From Bolinopsis microptera (taxonomy: Eukaryota; Ctenophora; Tentaculata; Lobata; Bolinopsidae), in assembly GCF_026151205.1 (NCBI RefSeq), contig NC_087081.1:3601246-3665245 (forward strand): DNA of 64,000 nucleotides. Direction: 5' to 3'. The position numbers and the translations under genes were made by a program. Of the stretch, positions 1 through 24,336 are shown piece after piece. Under the pieces are notes generated by a model. That model did not search any database and was not told the origin of the DNA. It worked only from the letters and a program-made list of their open reading frames with translations. Within the stretch, counting starts at the first letter, position 1. Each line of letters starts with the position of its first letter.

Positions 1-149
1 AATGTTTTTAACAATGGCTCATCATAGAAAGGTTGAAAGGTTTAGTATAAAGGTATAATAATAGGGACTACATAATACAAACAGCTATTTTATGCAAAAT
101 ATCTCAGCACATATGATACTGAGAAACAATGTCTTTGAGATGTGTGTCA

Positions 150-207
150 GTGTGTCACGTGTTGCCCATATAAGTTAATATAAAGACCATGTGTTGCCCA
201 TATAAGG
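150..207. repeat. Short dispersed repeat near the C2 gene (copies also at 780-815 and 2130-2172)
   Basis: A core reading roughly TAAAGACCACGTGNTGCCCA followed by TATAAGGA occurs twice here, once at 780-815 in the duplicated exon region and once at 2130-2172 in another intron. It looks like a small local repeat spread within one gene. I see no terminal inverted repeats or coding content. Confidence 0.5.
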
Positions 208-402
208 ATTGTGTCTGTTAGATTTGTGTCAGCACGCATGTTTATGACTGATGACTGTGGATCCTCGTGCCTCCGCAACTCAAACAATGTAAGAGTTTAC
301 CTTATATAAAGCGGCTAACCATATTTGTCTTATTTGAGGAAAGGAAAATTACTCTTTTACAAGCTATAAGAGTTTACAAATGAAGTATAATAACAATCAA
401 AC

Positions 403-10953
<10,551 letters not shown>

Positions 10954-12118
10954 TCCAGTAGCTTGTAGTTATAAATATAATCTTTAATCAATCACAGAAA
11001 GAGTGTTTCATCTGTTTAACCTTGATTTATCGGGAACCCCCGACTCACCCCGAGAGGTGGAATATTCTCAGGTTCCCAAAAAGTATTTTTACATGTTTTC
11101 AGTAAAATTTGGGCCCCGGCCGCGATTTTAAATTTACCATGAAAGTTAATTCAAGTTTATTCAAGTATTCCGGTAAATGGGGGCTTGATTAAATAACTGG
11201 TTTGCATTGTCATTTATCATTGTTTAATTTCTATTAGAAATAGAATCAGTGATAAAATTGGTGCCATCCTAACGAAAAAGAATAAGCAAAGCTATAGTAA
11301 TACTGAAATATCTATAACGGAGCAAAATAAATTACCGAGAAACAACAACGGACATATATGTGAAAAGTGTAAGCTGAGCGGAAATAACAAAACATACACT
11401 TACTTAGCATTACGAGCTGAACTTATTCTCGGGCCAGTTTGCAAAATTTACTGCAAATATCCCACCAAGAACTGGCGGATATCAGGATAAGAGAGATTAT
11501 GTACTAGGCAACAAAATGGAAGATAATTTTGAAGTTTTCAAAAATAAGAGAGATTCTCGGCAGCTCGCTGTTTAAAGTTAAATTTAAACTGAGCCCCTCT
11601 GCCCGAGATGTATAAAATATAAATTTCAATGTTTTCCAACGTTTTATTATAAATTAAAATACGACTGCTGAGTAATTAAAAATCACATTGTATATAATTT
11701 TCGTTCTTTAATTTGTTTGATGATGAACTAAATTTGTGAAATAAATAAAGAACTTACAGTTACATTTTGTCAAGGCTAGTGACGTCATACATGATATAAT
11801 ACAAGTACTTAAAAGTGTACAGAAAGCTTTCGTTGGGACTTTCATCGGGACTTTCATCCGTTATCTCTGATAATGATATCTCTACAGCGTCGCATATGGA
11901 GCGGTTCAACGAGTTCATATTCTACTCCATATATGATTATCCATCATGCTATTATACAGCATACCAACAACTAAATGATTGTTTGCAGTCATTCCATCTG
12001 CTTGCAGAAACATGAGTATCAACCTGAACCAGTATAAACCAGTAAAGCAGTATACCTATAAACCATACAGACACGGTATAAACCTAAATTTATGGTAGAA
12101 TATTATTTACTGATAGTG
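10954..12118. other. Upstream region of the C2 gene, no gene seen
   Basis: This stretch should hold the promoter and 5' leader of the minus-strand C2 gene. It is AT-rich and unique-looking. I see no convincing TATA box, exon or repeat. An ORF at 11815-12015 lacks splice context and resemblance to any family. Confidence 0.4.
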
Positions 12119-13065
12119 ATTTGTACGGCAAGTTTCCATAAATAAAATTTTACTATGAGCGCTCATTGTCGCCTACTGAGCGCTTATTTAGCGATTATAA
12201 TCGGTTTAGGCTGTTTATAATCGCTTTTATAGCGATTATAATTGATTGAAATAAAAGCGCTCATAACCGATTATAATTGCTGTAAATATTTTTAAAAGCG
12301 ATTACCTTATTTTTTTAGCGCTTGTAATCGCTTTTTGGTCGTTTCTAATTCGACATATGAAGTCATCTAGTGTCATCTAGCGTCATCTAGCGTGAAATAT
12401 CGCCAGATGATGAGAGATGACGCTAGATGACGCCAATTAGCGACATTGTCGCTAATTGCGCGGCACCTTTCGAATGTCGCTATCTGACGCTTTCTGGCGC
12501 TATCTAGCGCTATACATGACACTCTATGACGCTGTATGACGCTGTATGACGCTAGACGACGCTAGATGACGCTAGGCACGCAGCACTGACGCCAGGCGCT
12601 ATTTTCATGAAAATTCTAGGGACGACATCTAGCGTCATCTAGCGTCATATGTTGCCGCGACATCTGACGCTATCTGACGCCATCTAGCGACATCTGACGA
12701 CATCTGACGACATCTGACGCGACGACATCTGACGCAGGCGACATCAAGCGCTGGATAGCGGGATAAGTCAGTTTACGACAGTTCACGCTAACTAGCGCTA
12801 GATAGCGTTAGATAGCGCTAAATAGCATTAGATAGCGCTAAATAGCATTAGATAGCGCTAAATAGCGAAGAATTTCGGGTCGTGACAGTCCAGGCTATTT
12901 AGCGCTAGATGTCGCTATCTAGCGCTATATCAATATGTCGCTGCACGTCAGGTGTCGTTGCGTCATATAGCGCTAGATAGCGTTAGATAGCGCTGCATCA
13001 GATGTCGTCGCTACATATATAGCAGAAGATATCATATCCTATCACAGTAACAGTAACCCTAACCC

Positions 13066-13336
<271 letters not shown>

Positions 13337-15094
13337 CATACTGGGACCGTAAGCGCAGCCTGTTTTTGATTCACGATGTCAATCCTTCGCAGCTCGGTGA
13401 GGCACAGTGGTGCATCTCGCCGATCTACCGAAGTGGTTGCGAGAAGAATTATTGCGAGAAGAATTATTTGATGCGCGGCGCGACCCAGTAGTGCATCGCG
13501 CTACAAAGCCTGTTTGAAAATTAATTTTTACTGTGTATGAAAATTAATTGAAATTTAAGTGAGAATGATATAACTATAAGCTTGCGCGTCTAAGTCACCC
13601 AATTATTACACTCGATTAAGTCACCCAACTAATATATTACACTCGATTAACTAAATATTCGGCTGAGTGGAACAAAATATTAAATATCACCTATAATCAA
13701 GGGGTCGTTTACATATTATAATTATATAAGGGGCCTGATGCCGCCGGCCGGGGTTTTCCAAATTATTACACTTACTAGTGTGATTGTGACATAATACTAA
13801 TAGCAGAATAGCTTAATTGTTAATAGCTATGTATGGAATTGGAGGACTTCGCCGCGCGAATTGTCATTCTTGCTTCGTATCGAATCGAGCAACGATTTTT
13901 GCTCTGCTTCGCAGAGCACCGAACTTGATGGGTTGACATCGTCAATCAATTACTATATCAACTCCAATATCCAATAAATTTTTGAAAGCCCTATTGGAAG
14001 GTTTACAAATTTTCAGAATGATTTCATTCAAGGAACCAAAAATATATCCGAATAATACGTCCAAAATTTTAAACTAACTTTTGCTCCCAAAGCCACGCAT
14101 CGCCAATTTTGGCACCTATGCGAAACTCACTGATGATTTCAAAAACGTACAACAAAATTAATATTGTAAAAAGGCTCACACTCTCCAAAAAAATGTGAAC
14201 AAAAATTTTGAAAATCCGAGCAACTTTATTTTCATCGTGCACCTCCAACTGGAAAGACGAAAGGTATGACATCGTCAATATTCGCTAAACCATCAAATCA
14301 TTAATTTTTTATCACGCGCCGTTTTTTCTCAAAATATTAGCCAAAAAGTACGAAGTATATAGCGCGCGTCGGGCTACCTAGTCCAGTCGATCTAGTAGTA
14401 GGCGGTGCACGATAAAAATAAACTTGCTCGGATTTTCAAAATTTTTGTACCATCGTTTTCTAGAGACTGTGAGAATTTTCACAGTACCAAATTTATTATA
14501 CCTTTTTGGAATGATCAGTGAGTTTCTCCTAGGTGCCATATTTGATGGTGCGCGGCTTTTAGAGCAAAATTAGGTGTAAAAGTCGCGTAATTTGACGAAA
14601 TTCGTTGATTTTTGTCGTATTATTCTGTCATATCTTCGGTTCCTGAACATGAATCATGCTGAAAATTTGTCAGAACCTTCCAATCATACTTAACTACCGA
14701 ACCTAATTTAGTTGGGAGAGATTGGCCTTGATTAAGAGGTCTAAAAATGACAAAATAGGTATAAATTCGTTGATAACTCAAATTCTGACCATCGAAATTG
14801 CTCAAACTAAATTAGGTTCAGTAAAACATAAGTGTTTACGTAAGCTGACCAAATTTCAACAAAATTGTTATATGGGAAGTATTATAACTTTTCGATTGTT
14901 TCCAAAATAATGTGCTGGCCGAAATATGAGCTAAAAAACCATTCAATGGTCAGCACGCGCGTCTTATTGTCGATGGCGCACTGCCTACTAGTAGTCCATT
15001 AACAATGATCAAATCATTTACTTGTTCATAATTAAAAATTTATCACATATTATAGGCTTTTACTAAATCGCTCGCCCGAAACGGTTTAACATAC

Positions 15095-15180
15095 ACCCTA
15101 ATCCCAACCCTAACCCTAACTATAATCCCGAAGCTATCGATATTCTTAACCACAACCCTAACCCTAACCCGAGCCCTAAA
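15095..15180. repeat. Interstitial telomere-like repeats
   Basis: Degenerate CCCTAA units (for example AACCCTAACCCTAAC) occur here inside the fold-back element. Others lie at 13050-13065, 16632-16645, 28600-28650 and 50480-50500. They fit the TTAGGG telomere type shared by most animals. Confidence 0.7.
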
Positions 15181-16508
15181 TAATCGAATTCACGTTTTAC
15201 TAGCCTGTCACGTGACCAAAACGGATTTTTGCCCATAACTCTCCAGGGAAGCATTTTAACCCTACGTCATGGGGGGTGATTCGGAATCAGCGTCCAAAAA
15301 TACACCGATCAAGATAACTTTCATGCCTAAAGGGACTTTTCACAAGAATTTTCTTCAAATTTGGGCGAGCGATTTAGTAGGAGCGCATATTATACGTTAC
15401 TAAATTGCAAGTTATTCTGCTTGCCAAAAATGGGAACACGATGTAGTCGTATTTATATTATACTTTTCATTTTCACATAGCCACGAGTCTACAGTTTACT
15501 GCTCGCTATTGCTATGCTTGAAGCTATAAGCGTTACTGTGCCGCGCCGCGCATCCAATTACGCTTCTCGCTAGATCTGCGAGATGCACTTCTGTGCCTCG
15601 CCGAGCTGCGATGAATCGACATCATCAATTAAGGCTCAGGTTAGATAACTTTGATAGCTTTAGAGTGAGGGTTTGGATTCACATATGACATGATAGCCAT
15701 GTGTCTACGCGTACTGCGTGGACTGTCGCAAAACGACATCCTTCATTAATTATGCGCCGCGATATCTAGCGCAAGCTGTCACCACGATATCAAGCGCTAG
15801 ATAGCGCTATCTACTTCTACTTCTAGCACTATCTAGCGTAAACTGTCACAAACCGACATTCTCCGCTAGATAGCGCTATCTAGCGGAGAATGTCGGTTTG
15901 TGACAGTTTACGCTAGATAGCGCTATCTAGCGCTAGCTGTCGCCGCGATATCTAGCGCTAGAAAGCGCTATCTAGCGTAAACTGTCACAAACCGAAATTC
16001 TCCGCTAGATAGCGCTAAATAGCGCTGCGTCAGATGTCGTTGCGACATATAGCGTTAGATAGCGCTAGACACCGATAGATGTCGCAAAAAATGCGGACAT
16101 TTTATGAAAATAGCGCTATCTGTCGCCTGGCGCCAGTGCTGCGTGCCTTGCGTCATCTAGCGTCATATAGCGACATATAGCGTCATACAGCGTCATACAG
16201 CGTCATATAGCGTCATGTACCGCTAGATAGCGCCAGAAAGTGTCAGATAGCGATATTCGAAAGGTGCCGAGCAATTAGCGACAATGTCGCTAATTGGCGT
16301 CATCTAGCGTCATCTATCATCATCTAGCGATATTTCACGCTAGATGACGCTAGGTGACGCTAGATGACGTCATATGTCGAATTTCAACTATCAGTAAAGG
16401 TCCAAATCATGTTGATGGGGTCAGCGTAAAAAACGGTGAATAAAAAAAGCTACTATAATCGCTTATAATAGCGCTTTTTAATTCTGTTCCAACCGGTATT
16501 AATAAAAG

Positions 16509-16634
<126 letters not shown>

Positions 16635-18146
16635 GTTAGGGTTACTTTTACTGTTACTGTTACTGTGATAGGATATGATATCTTGTGCTATATGTAGCGA
16701 CGACATCTGACGCTATCTAGCGCTATATGTCGCAACGACATCTGACGCTACATAGCGCTATCTGGCGCTATATAGCGCTAGAAAGCGTGAACTGTCGTAA
16801 ACTGACTTATCCCGCTATCCATCGCTTAATGTCGCCTGCGTCAGATATCGCCTGCGTCAGATGTCGTCGCGTCAGATGTTGTCAGATGTCATCAAATGTC
16901 GCTAGATGGCGTCAGATAGCGTCAGATGTCGCGGCAATATATGACGCTATATAGATAGTAGATCAAGATGACGCTAGATTTCGTCCCTAGAATTTTTATG
17001 AAAATAGCGCTATCAGTATCTGTCGCCTGGCGGCAGTGCTGCGTGCCTATCGTCATCTATCGTCATCTAGCGTCATCTATCATCATCTGGCGATATTTCA
17101 CGCTAGATGACACAAGATGACTTCATATGTCGAATTTCAACTATCAGTAAAGGTCCGAATCATGTTGATGGGTAAAGAACGGTGAATAAAAAAGCGATTA
17201 TAATCGCTAATAAGCGCTTTTCAATTCCGTTCCATCCGGTATTAAAAAGAAGCGCTTATAAGCGATTTTTTGTGCAACCACGTTTAGAACCATGTTGATA
17301 GGAAAAACGGTAAAAAGCGGTGGAAAAGATTGAAAAAGCGGTAAAAAGCGGTAAAATAAAAAGCGACAATAAGCGACAAGGAGCGACAATTGGCAATAAA
17401 AATCGCTTATAAGTGGTTTTCAAAAAAGCGCTCTGTAGTCGCTCAGTAGGCGCTTTCAAAAAGGCTAAATTGCAGTCAACGTATAATCGCTTATTTATCG
17501 CTTATAAACGGCGCTTATAAGCGCTTTTCTGAGCGGCCGCTTTTCCAGCGCTTATAATCGCTTTATTCTTGGAAAAATCGCTTTCGAAGCGATTTAATCG
17601 ATTAGAAACGACCAAAAAGCGATTACAAGCGCTAAAAAAATAAGGTAATCGCTTTTAAAAATATTTACAGCAATTATAATCGGTTATGAGCGCTTTTATT
17701 TGAATCAATTATAATCGCTATAAAAGCGATTATAAACAGCCTAAACCGATTATAATCGCTAAATAAGCGCTCAGTAGGCGACAATGAGCGCTCATAGTAA
17801 AATTTTATTTATGGAAACTTGTCATTTGTACGGAGTTAAATCAAAATAGAACAGGCAGGGTTTTTGTTAATGTGAAAAAAATGTAATTTAATAAGTTCTA
17901 TTAGGTTGTATTGACCGAATTTTTTTTTTTTTAGGAAAATATTTTCAAAATTTACATACAATATAACATGTGGCGCAAAATAAAATCAAAATATAACTGA
18001 TTGCGATCTCTAAAGGACAGATGTATGTAAATTTCAAAGGGAAACCAGAACGCAGTAAAATTGTAGTCGAAACCACACCGCACAAGCCTAGTCCCTGGTA
18101 AATGAAAATCAATCAAATAATATGTTGATAAAAAATCATATCCCAT

Positions 18147-18380
18147 CAGTCCTTCTCGGAGCTTACGATCTTATTGTTCCTTATAACATGAACTCGCTGA
18201 GGCTCCAATTCCCGTTTCTGCTTAACTTCAAGAACTAACTTCCTGAAGGCAGCTCTCTGCTCGGCTGATCGGTCGGGGCTGATGTACACTGAGTCATACC
18301 CCTCCACTTCTCTTAGTTTTCTCGCTTTGCTCAACACTCGCCGCACATGATCTGAGCCGCTGAGAGTGAACTTGATAGGT
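18147..18380 (-). pseudogene. Retrotransposon ORF1-like C-terminal fragment
   Basis: The minus-strand frame ends in a segment containing SDHVRRVLSKARKLRE, VYISPDRSAEQRAAFRKLV and HVIRNNKIVSSEKD, then a TGA at 18147. The pattern of ARKL, SPDR(S/T)xEQR and a basic tail resembles the C-terminus of ORF1-type proteins from LINEs of marine invertebrates. That is recalled resemblance, not a search. Upstream of about 18380 the frame continues but looks random, so this is a truncated piece. Confidence 0.5.
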
Positions 18381-18869
18381 TTAACGAATATGAATACAGA
18401 ATACTGAAATGACTGAATATTCTCGGTCGAATGAATCACCGAATATTCCGTCAAAATGCATATCGAAAACTCATACTGAACTTTCAAGCTAAATAATATT
18501 TTATTATTGCACAGCTTGGGGCACAAATTAAATTGAAATTACACTTCCGGGAGAATAGTTCAAGTTGGGGCATAGTTGAGACAAAAAATGACCTGAAGCA
18601 CAGCTTAGGGAAACTTAACTGTTTTGGGGTACAGTTGGGGCAAAAAGTTATTTCAATCTTAAATGTGCAACAGTAAACAATCTTTTGAAGTAATTGTAAC
18701 TTAATGAAAACAATGTATACACAATTATATTAAAATTAATTAAAATAAACCTAATTCCTGAGACAATGTTGAAAACCAATACATTTAACAATTTATACCT
18801 TATCGGTTGTGAAGTCAATCCCGGGATTCGGGAATCCCGAGCAAACTAAATTACTAATAGTGTATGTAC

Positions 18870-19140
18870 TAAGAGCATCAACTTGCGGGTGAACATTTTA
18901 TGTCTCAAAACCCAACATATTATACATCATTGGAAAGGTCTCATTGAGTAGAGTCATATGGTACCAAGTTTTGGGGAAATGGCTGCTCCTAGCGAAAGTT
19001 ATAGCCCGTCAAAGTCCCAAAATTGTCACTTTAGACAACAGGGCGGGGCATCGTGTTCTTAAAGTTTTTGACGAATTTTTTTTACAGCATATTGTTTATC
19101 ACATTTTTTTACACAAGATTTGCTGTATGCCGTAATTTTT
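18870..19140 (+). repeat. Dispersed repeat, copy 1 (inverted copy at 28135-28435)
   Basis: About 270 bp starting near GTGTATGTACTAAGAGCATC matches 28135-28435 in reverse orientation at high identity, and the flanks diverge. It contains the phrase AGCGAAAGTTATAGCCCGTC. No protein or tRNA promoter is recognisable, so the class is unknown. Confidence 0.8.
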
Positions 19141-19384
19141 AATCCATTATTACAGTCACAATCAATTTATTTTGTCATCAGAGTTTGAATTACGTAAAGA
19201 GACAATCTGTATTCCGCATGGTTCCCGGCGCGCTAGTTTGTCTACAAATTATTAATTCGCGCGTTACAATACAGAAGATGAATCCGAGATTGCAGAAGGA
19301 CTTTCGACAAATCTGTTCCAAATAAAAAGATCGAAAATCGAGTGTTTTAGTGAATAACTTAGAATATAATTTTGATTTTCTCAA

Positions 19385-20240
19385 GATCTGACTGATAGAT
19401 TTTCTTAAAACTTTCCAGATAGTTACATGGCTATATGACGGATAATGTGTGACAGTTTGGGAGAACTTATATATGCCAAAATGGAGATATGACTGCAAAC
19501 ACAAGAAAATATCTTCACATTGGCGCTTTCTAGCGGAACACAGGCATATATTTCGAGATCTGAATTATAGAATTTCTTTAAACTTTCCAGATAGTTACAT
19601 GGCTATAAGACAGAGAATATGTGGGAAGTTGGGCGAGTTTCTATGTGCCAAATTTGAGATGTGACTTCAAACACAAGAAAATATCTCCAAATTAGCGCCT
19701 TCTAGCGGAACAAAGTCATATATCTCAAGATCTGAATGATAGAATTTCTTTAAACTTTCTAAATAGTTACATGGCTATAATACGGATAATCTAAGCGAGT
19801 TTGGGCGAATTTCTATGTGCCAAACTTGAGATATGACTTCAAACACAAGAAAATATCTCAAATTGGCGCATTCTAGCGGAAGGCAGGCATATATTTCGAG
19901 ATCTGAATAATAGAATTTCTTTAAACTTTCCAGATAGTTACATGGCTATAAGACGGATAATCTGAGCGAGTTTGGGCGAATTTCTATGTGCCAAACTTGA
20001 GATATGACTTCAAACACATGAAAACATCTCCAATTGGCGATTTCGGAACGATATTTGACGAAAGTCGATTATCTCGAGATCTGAATAATAGAATTTCTTT
20101 AAACTTTTCAGATAGTTACATGGCTATAAGACGGATAATCTGAGCGAGTTTGGGCGAATTTCTATGTGCCAAACTTGAGATATGACTTCAAACACAAGAA
20201 AATATCTCAAATTGGCCCGTTCTAGCGGAACGCAGGCATA
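19385..20240 (+). repeat. 172-bp tandem array, five copies, left side
   Basis: The marker AGTTACATGGCTAT recurs at about 19421, 19593, 19765, 19936 and 20113. Each unit reads from GAATTTCTTTAAACTTT through GAGATATGACTTCAAACACA to a CTAGCGGAA phrase. Similar units lie inverted at 21655-22190. The array abuts a GGA-rich tract. Confidence 0.85.
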
Positions 20241-21654
20241 TATGCAGGAGGAGGTGTAGGGGGAAGAGGACTCAGGAGGAGGTGGACTTAGGAGGAGGAG
20301 GACTGAGGAAGAGGAGAAAGAGGTGGAGGAGAAAGAGGTGGAGGAGGAAGAGGACTGAGAAGGATGTGGAGTGTGGACTCAGGAGGAGGAGGACTCAGGA
20401 GGAGGAGGAGGATGAGGACTGAGGAGGACTGAGGAATAGGAGGAGGAGGAGGTGGAGGAAGAAGAGGACTCAGGAAGAGGAGGACTCAGGAGGAGGAGGA
20501 CTCAGGAGGAGGATGAGGACTCAGGAGGAGGACTCAGGAGGAGGAGGAAGATGAGGATGACTGAGGAGGAAAAGAAGGACTGAGGAGCAGGAGGAGGACT
20601 GAGGAGGAGGAGGAGGAGGAGGGGATGAGGGGAGGAGTGGGAGGAGGAGGAAAAGACGACTGATGAGGAGCCAGGAGGAGGAGAAGGACTGAGGAGGAGG
20701 AGGAGGACTGAGGAGGATGAGGAGGAGGAAGAGAAGGAGGAGAAGGAGGTGGACGAGGAGGAGTGAGGAGGAGGAGGAGGAAGGGAGGAGGAAGGGATGA
20801 GGGGGACGAGGGAGAGGAGGAGGAGGAGAAGGAGGTGGGGGAGGAGGACTCAGGGGGACTCAGGAGGAGGAGGATTCAGGAGGAGGAAGATGAATATGAG
20901 GACTGAGGAGGAGGACTGAGGAGGAAAAGGAAGAGGAGGAGGACTGAAGAGGAGAATGAGGAGGGGATGAGGGGGAAGAGGAGGAGAAGGAGGTGGAGGA
21001 GGAGGAGGTGGAGGAGGAGGACTGAAGAGGAGGACTGAAGAGGAGGAGGAGGACTGAGGAGGAGGAGGAGGAGGGGATGAGGGGGAGGAAAGAGAGGAGG
21101 GGGAGGAGGAGGAGGATAAGGAGGAGGTGGGGCAGGAGGAGGAGGATAAGGAGGAGGTGGGGCAGGAGGACTGATGAGGAGGAGGAGGAGGACTGACGAG
21201 GAGGAGGACTAAGGAGAAGGAGGTGGAGGACTAAGGAGAAGGAGGAGGAGGATGACGCAGAAGGAGGAGGAAAAGGAGGACTGGGATGAGGGGGAGGAGG
21301 GAGATAAGGTGGAGGAGGACGACTCAGGAAGAGGAGGACTCAGGAGGAAGAGGTGGAGGAGGAAGAAGACTCAGGAGGAGGTGGACTCAGGAGGAGGAGG
21401 ACTCAGGGATACTCAAGAGGAGGAGGACTCAGGAGGAGGAGGATGATGATGAGGAGAACTGAGGAGGAGGAGGAGGGGATGAGGCGGAGGGAGAGGAGGG
21501 GGAAGATGAGGAAGAGGAGGTGGAGGAGGAGGATGAGAAAGAGGAGGATGAGGTGGAGGAGAAGGACTGATGAGGAGGAGGAGGACTGATGAGGAGGAGG
21601 AGGACTGACGAGGAGGAGGATGACTTAGCAGGGGGAAGACTGAGGAGGAGGAAG
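20241..21654. repeat. 1.4-kb GGA-rich polypurine tract
   Basis: Almost pure G/A on the plus strand, made of GGAGGA, GACTCAGGAGGA and GACTGAGGAGGA variants. It is flanked by inverted 172-bp arrays. Its glutamate/glycine/arginine ORFs are a by-product of base composition. Such tracts can adopt triplex (H-DNA) structures. Confidence 0.95.
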
Positions 21655-22190
21655 AGAACGCGCCAATTTAAGATATTTTCTTGTGTTTGAAGTCATATCT
21701 CAGGTTTGGCACATAGAAATTCGCCCAAACTCGCTCAGATTATCCGTCTTATAGCTATGAAACTATCTGGAAAGTTTAAAGAAATTCTATCATTCAGAAC
21801 TTGAGATAATCGACTTTCGTCAAATATTGTTCCGAAACCGCCAATTTGAGATAATTTCATGTGTTTGAAGTCATATCTCAGGTTTGACACATAAAAATTC
21901 GCCCAAACTCGCTCAGATTATCCGTCTTATAGCCATGTAACTATCTGGAAAGTTTTAAGAAATTCTATCATTCAGATCTCGAAATAAATGCCTGCGTTCC
22001 GCTAGAACGCGCCAATTTGAGATATTTTCTTGTGTTTGAAGTCATATCTTAAGTTTGGCACATAGAAATTCGCCCAAACTCGCTCCGATTATCCGTCTTA
22101 TAGCCATTTAACTATCTGGAAAGTTTAAAGAAATTCTATCATTCAGATCTCGAGATAATCGACTTTCGTCAAATATCGTTCCGCGGAACA
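21655..22190 (-). repeat. 172-bp tandem array, three copies, right side (inverted)
   Basis: The complement of the left array: ATAGCCATGTAACTATCT-type markers at about 21752, 21931 and 22100. It ends at ATCGTTCCGCGGAACATACGG. With 19385-20240 it makes an inverted structure of about 2.8 kb around the GGA tract. Confidence 0.85.
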
Positions 22191-22236
22191 TACGGAACGG
22201 AAAGTCCAACTCCGAGATTGTGGAACCAGATGATAC

Positions 22237-23060
22237 GGTTTTTGAGGCATTTTAATACGGTCATTTTAGTCTGTTAAAGTAATTTCAGAGTGCTGGAAAT
22301 GGTTTCACGGTGTAGGGGGATGTGTTTACAAACTATTTTGACGTCAAAATTATCGCCAGAGGCTCCCTGAGTCATGGAATGAACGGAATGAACAAAAATG
22401 AAATTTTTTCTAAAACTCATCGGATTGCCCCAAAACAGGTCGGAATCGTTTGGTATTGACCCTTATAGTGTTCCTACAAAGTTTGGTGGCCCTAGCACTC
22501 CCAGAACGCCCACTAGAGACTTGATTCCATTTCCGTATCAAAAAGCTGGTTCCTGAGTATCCGATATTGATACGGTCATTTCAGTCTGTTAAAGGGGCTG
22601 CAGAGTGCTGGAGATGATTGTACGGTGTAGGGGGATGTGTTTACTAACTATTTTGACGTCAAAATAGTCGCCCAAGATTCCCTGAGTCATGGAATGAACG
22701 GAATGAACAAAAATGAAATTTTTTCTAAAACTCGTCGGATTGCCCCAAAACAGGTAGGAATCGTTTGGTATTGACCCTAATAGTGTTCCTACAAATTTTG
22801 GTGGCCATAGTACTCCCAGAACACCCATTATACCCTTGGCTGGATTCAAGAATTTAGAACCAGTTGAGCAGATAAAACGGATTTTGAGAAATTTTGTCTG
22901 CTTGTGTTGTTGCAGAGAGTTGAATTTGGTTCAACAGTATTCAAACAAGATGTGTTCCAACTTAGTTTTGTAGCCCTACTAGTTTCAGAACGTCCACTAG
23001 AATCCGGTTCCATTTTCTTCCAAGAAGCTGTAGACAAGGTTGTTTGAAATTTAAATTTAA
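22237..23060. repeat. 314-bp tandem duplication plus a decayed third copy
   Basis: ATACGGTCATTT(T/C)AGTCTGTTAAAG occurs at 22254 and 22568. The following 280 bp are closely similar, including CATGGAATGAACGGAATGA and GGATTGCCCCAAAACAGGT. From about 22940 a weaker copy of the CAGAACGTCCACTAGA and CCAAGAAGCTG part follows. No coding content is recognised. Confidence 0.75.
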
Positions 23061-23426
23061 CCTCTCTGGTAATACAACTTTTTACTTGGATGGATTTCAA
23101 TAATTAAAGAGAGCAGATTGTTACTTTGTTATTTTTGAGATTTGATTTTTTGATATCATATGTACAAATGTATAAATCAGTTTCTACAAATTGTAACAGC
23201 AATTGGCAGTAATAAAGCGGTAGTAATAGTTTTGCACAACATCAATCATAATATCATTCAATACTTCAATACCTTCAAAATAATTTAACTCGGTTATAAT
23301 AATTTAAACGCAGATCTAAAAGAACTAAGCACGGTAGTAGGATGAAGTTCCAGGCAAGGTTGGAGGAAGGTAGAGGTGAAGCTGTGGGTAAGAATAGTAG
23401 GCTAGGGAGGATCCATTTCTGATCCC

Positions 23427-23540
23427 GCGAGAGCAAATCCAGTTCCAAGTGAGAGCAAATCCAGTTCCAAGTGAGAGCAAATCCAGTTCCAAGTGAGAGC
23501 AAATCCAGTTCCAAGTGAGAGCAAATCCAGTTCCAAGTCT
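23427..23540. repeat. 22-bp minisatellite, five copies
   Basis: Five nearly perfect copies of a unit containing GAGCAAATCCAGTTCCAAGT. Repetitive Leu/Trp ORFs on the minus strand are artefacts of it. Confidence 0.9.
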
Positions 23541-24336
23541 CGACAAGCTGCTTATCATTTTGTTCAGGAGGTATGGGAGCCCGGAGGAAGAATTAGGGTT
23601 GGTTTCTGAAGAGGTAGTGATACCAAGATAGGGGATTAGGGGATGTTAGGTAAGTGCTGATAGGTGCTCCCTAGCTAGTTATAACAAGCTATTTTGTCCC
23701 ATTCGTAAATATCTAAGCTTTTGTTGATCTGAAACTCATTGTCTGGAACTGTTGTTATCAAATTCTGGAACTGTTGTAAGCTTTGTCTGGATCCAGCAGG
23801 AGAAGGGGGAAGAAGGAACTCTGTAGCAGGACAAGAAGGCGCAGTCTTCTTTCTTCACGACCAGTTGGCCGCACAAACAATCAGATCACATTCAAAATTA
23901 CATCATATCTCTCATTGCCAGTAATAAATAATTTAAGTTTCACAGTTAACTCCATCCAGTAATTATTATGATAGTAGTTCAAAATACAAACCAATAGAGC
24001 AATGGTCTTTCAACGTTATCTATCTTTGCATCCTGAAGTGGGTTAGGTGAAAATTCGTCGACCGCACGTAATCGTAGATTCAGAGTGTAAACAAAATTTG
24101 TGAAAATGGGGATCGTACAGTTATTTTTCAAATCTGACAGTTGAGAAGTCAAGAAACGTTCTTTTATCAGGCTAAACGAAATATATCAAACTCGAAAAGC
24201 TGACATTTGCAAATTTATCGAATGAAAAACATGATTCATCTTTAGGTGTATATTTTCATGATATCTAGGATGCAACTTGGAATACTATATATTATATATA
24301 TACTACAATGTACTGCAATTCAGAAAATTCTAACGC

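Noticed and set aside
20240-21655. Glu/Gly/Arg-rich ORFs
   Set aside because: By-product of the GGA polypurine tract; no start context or splice support.
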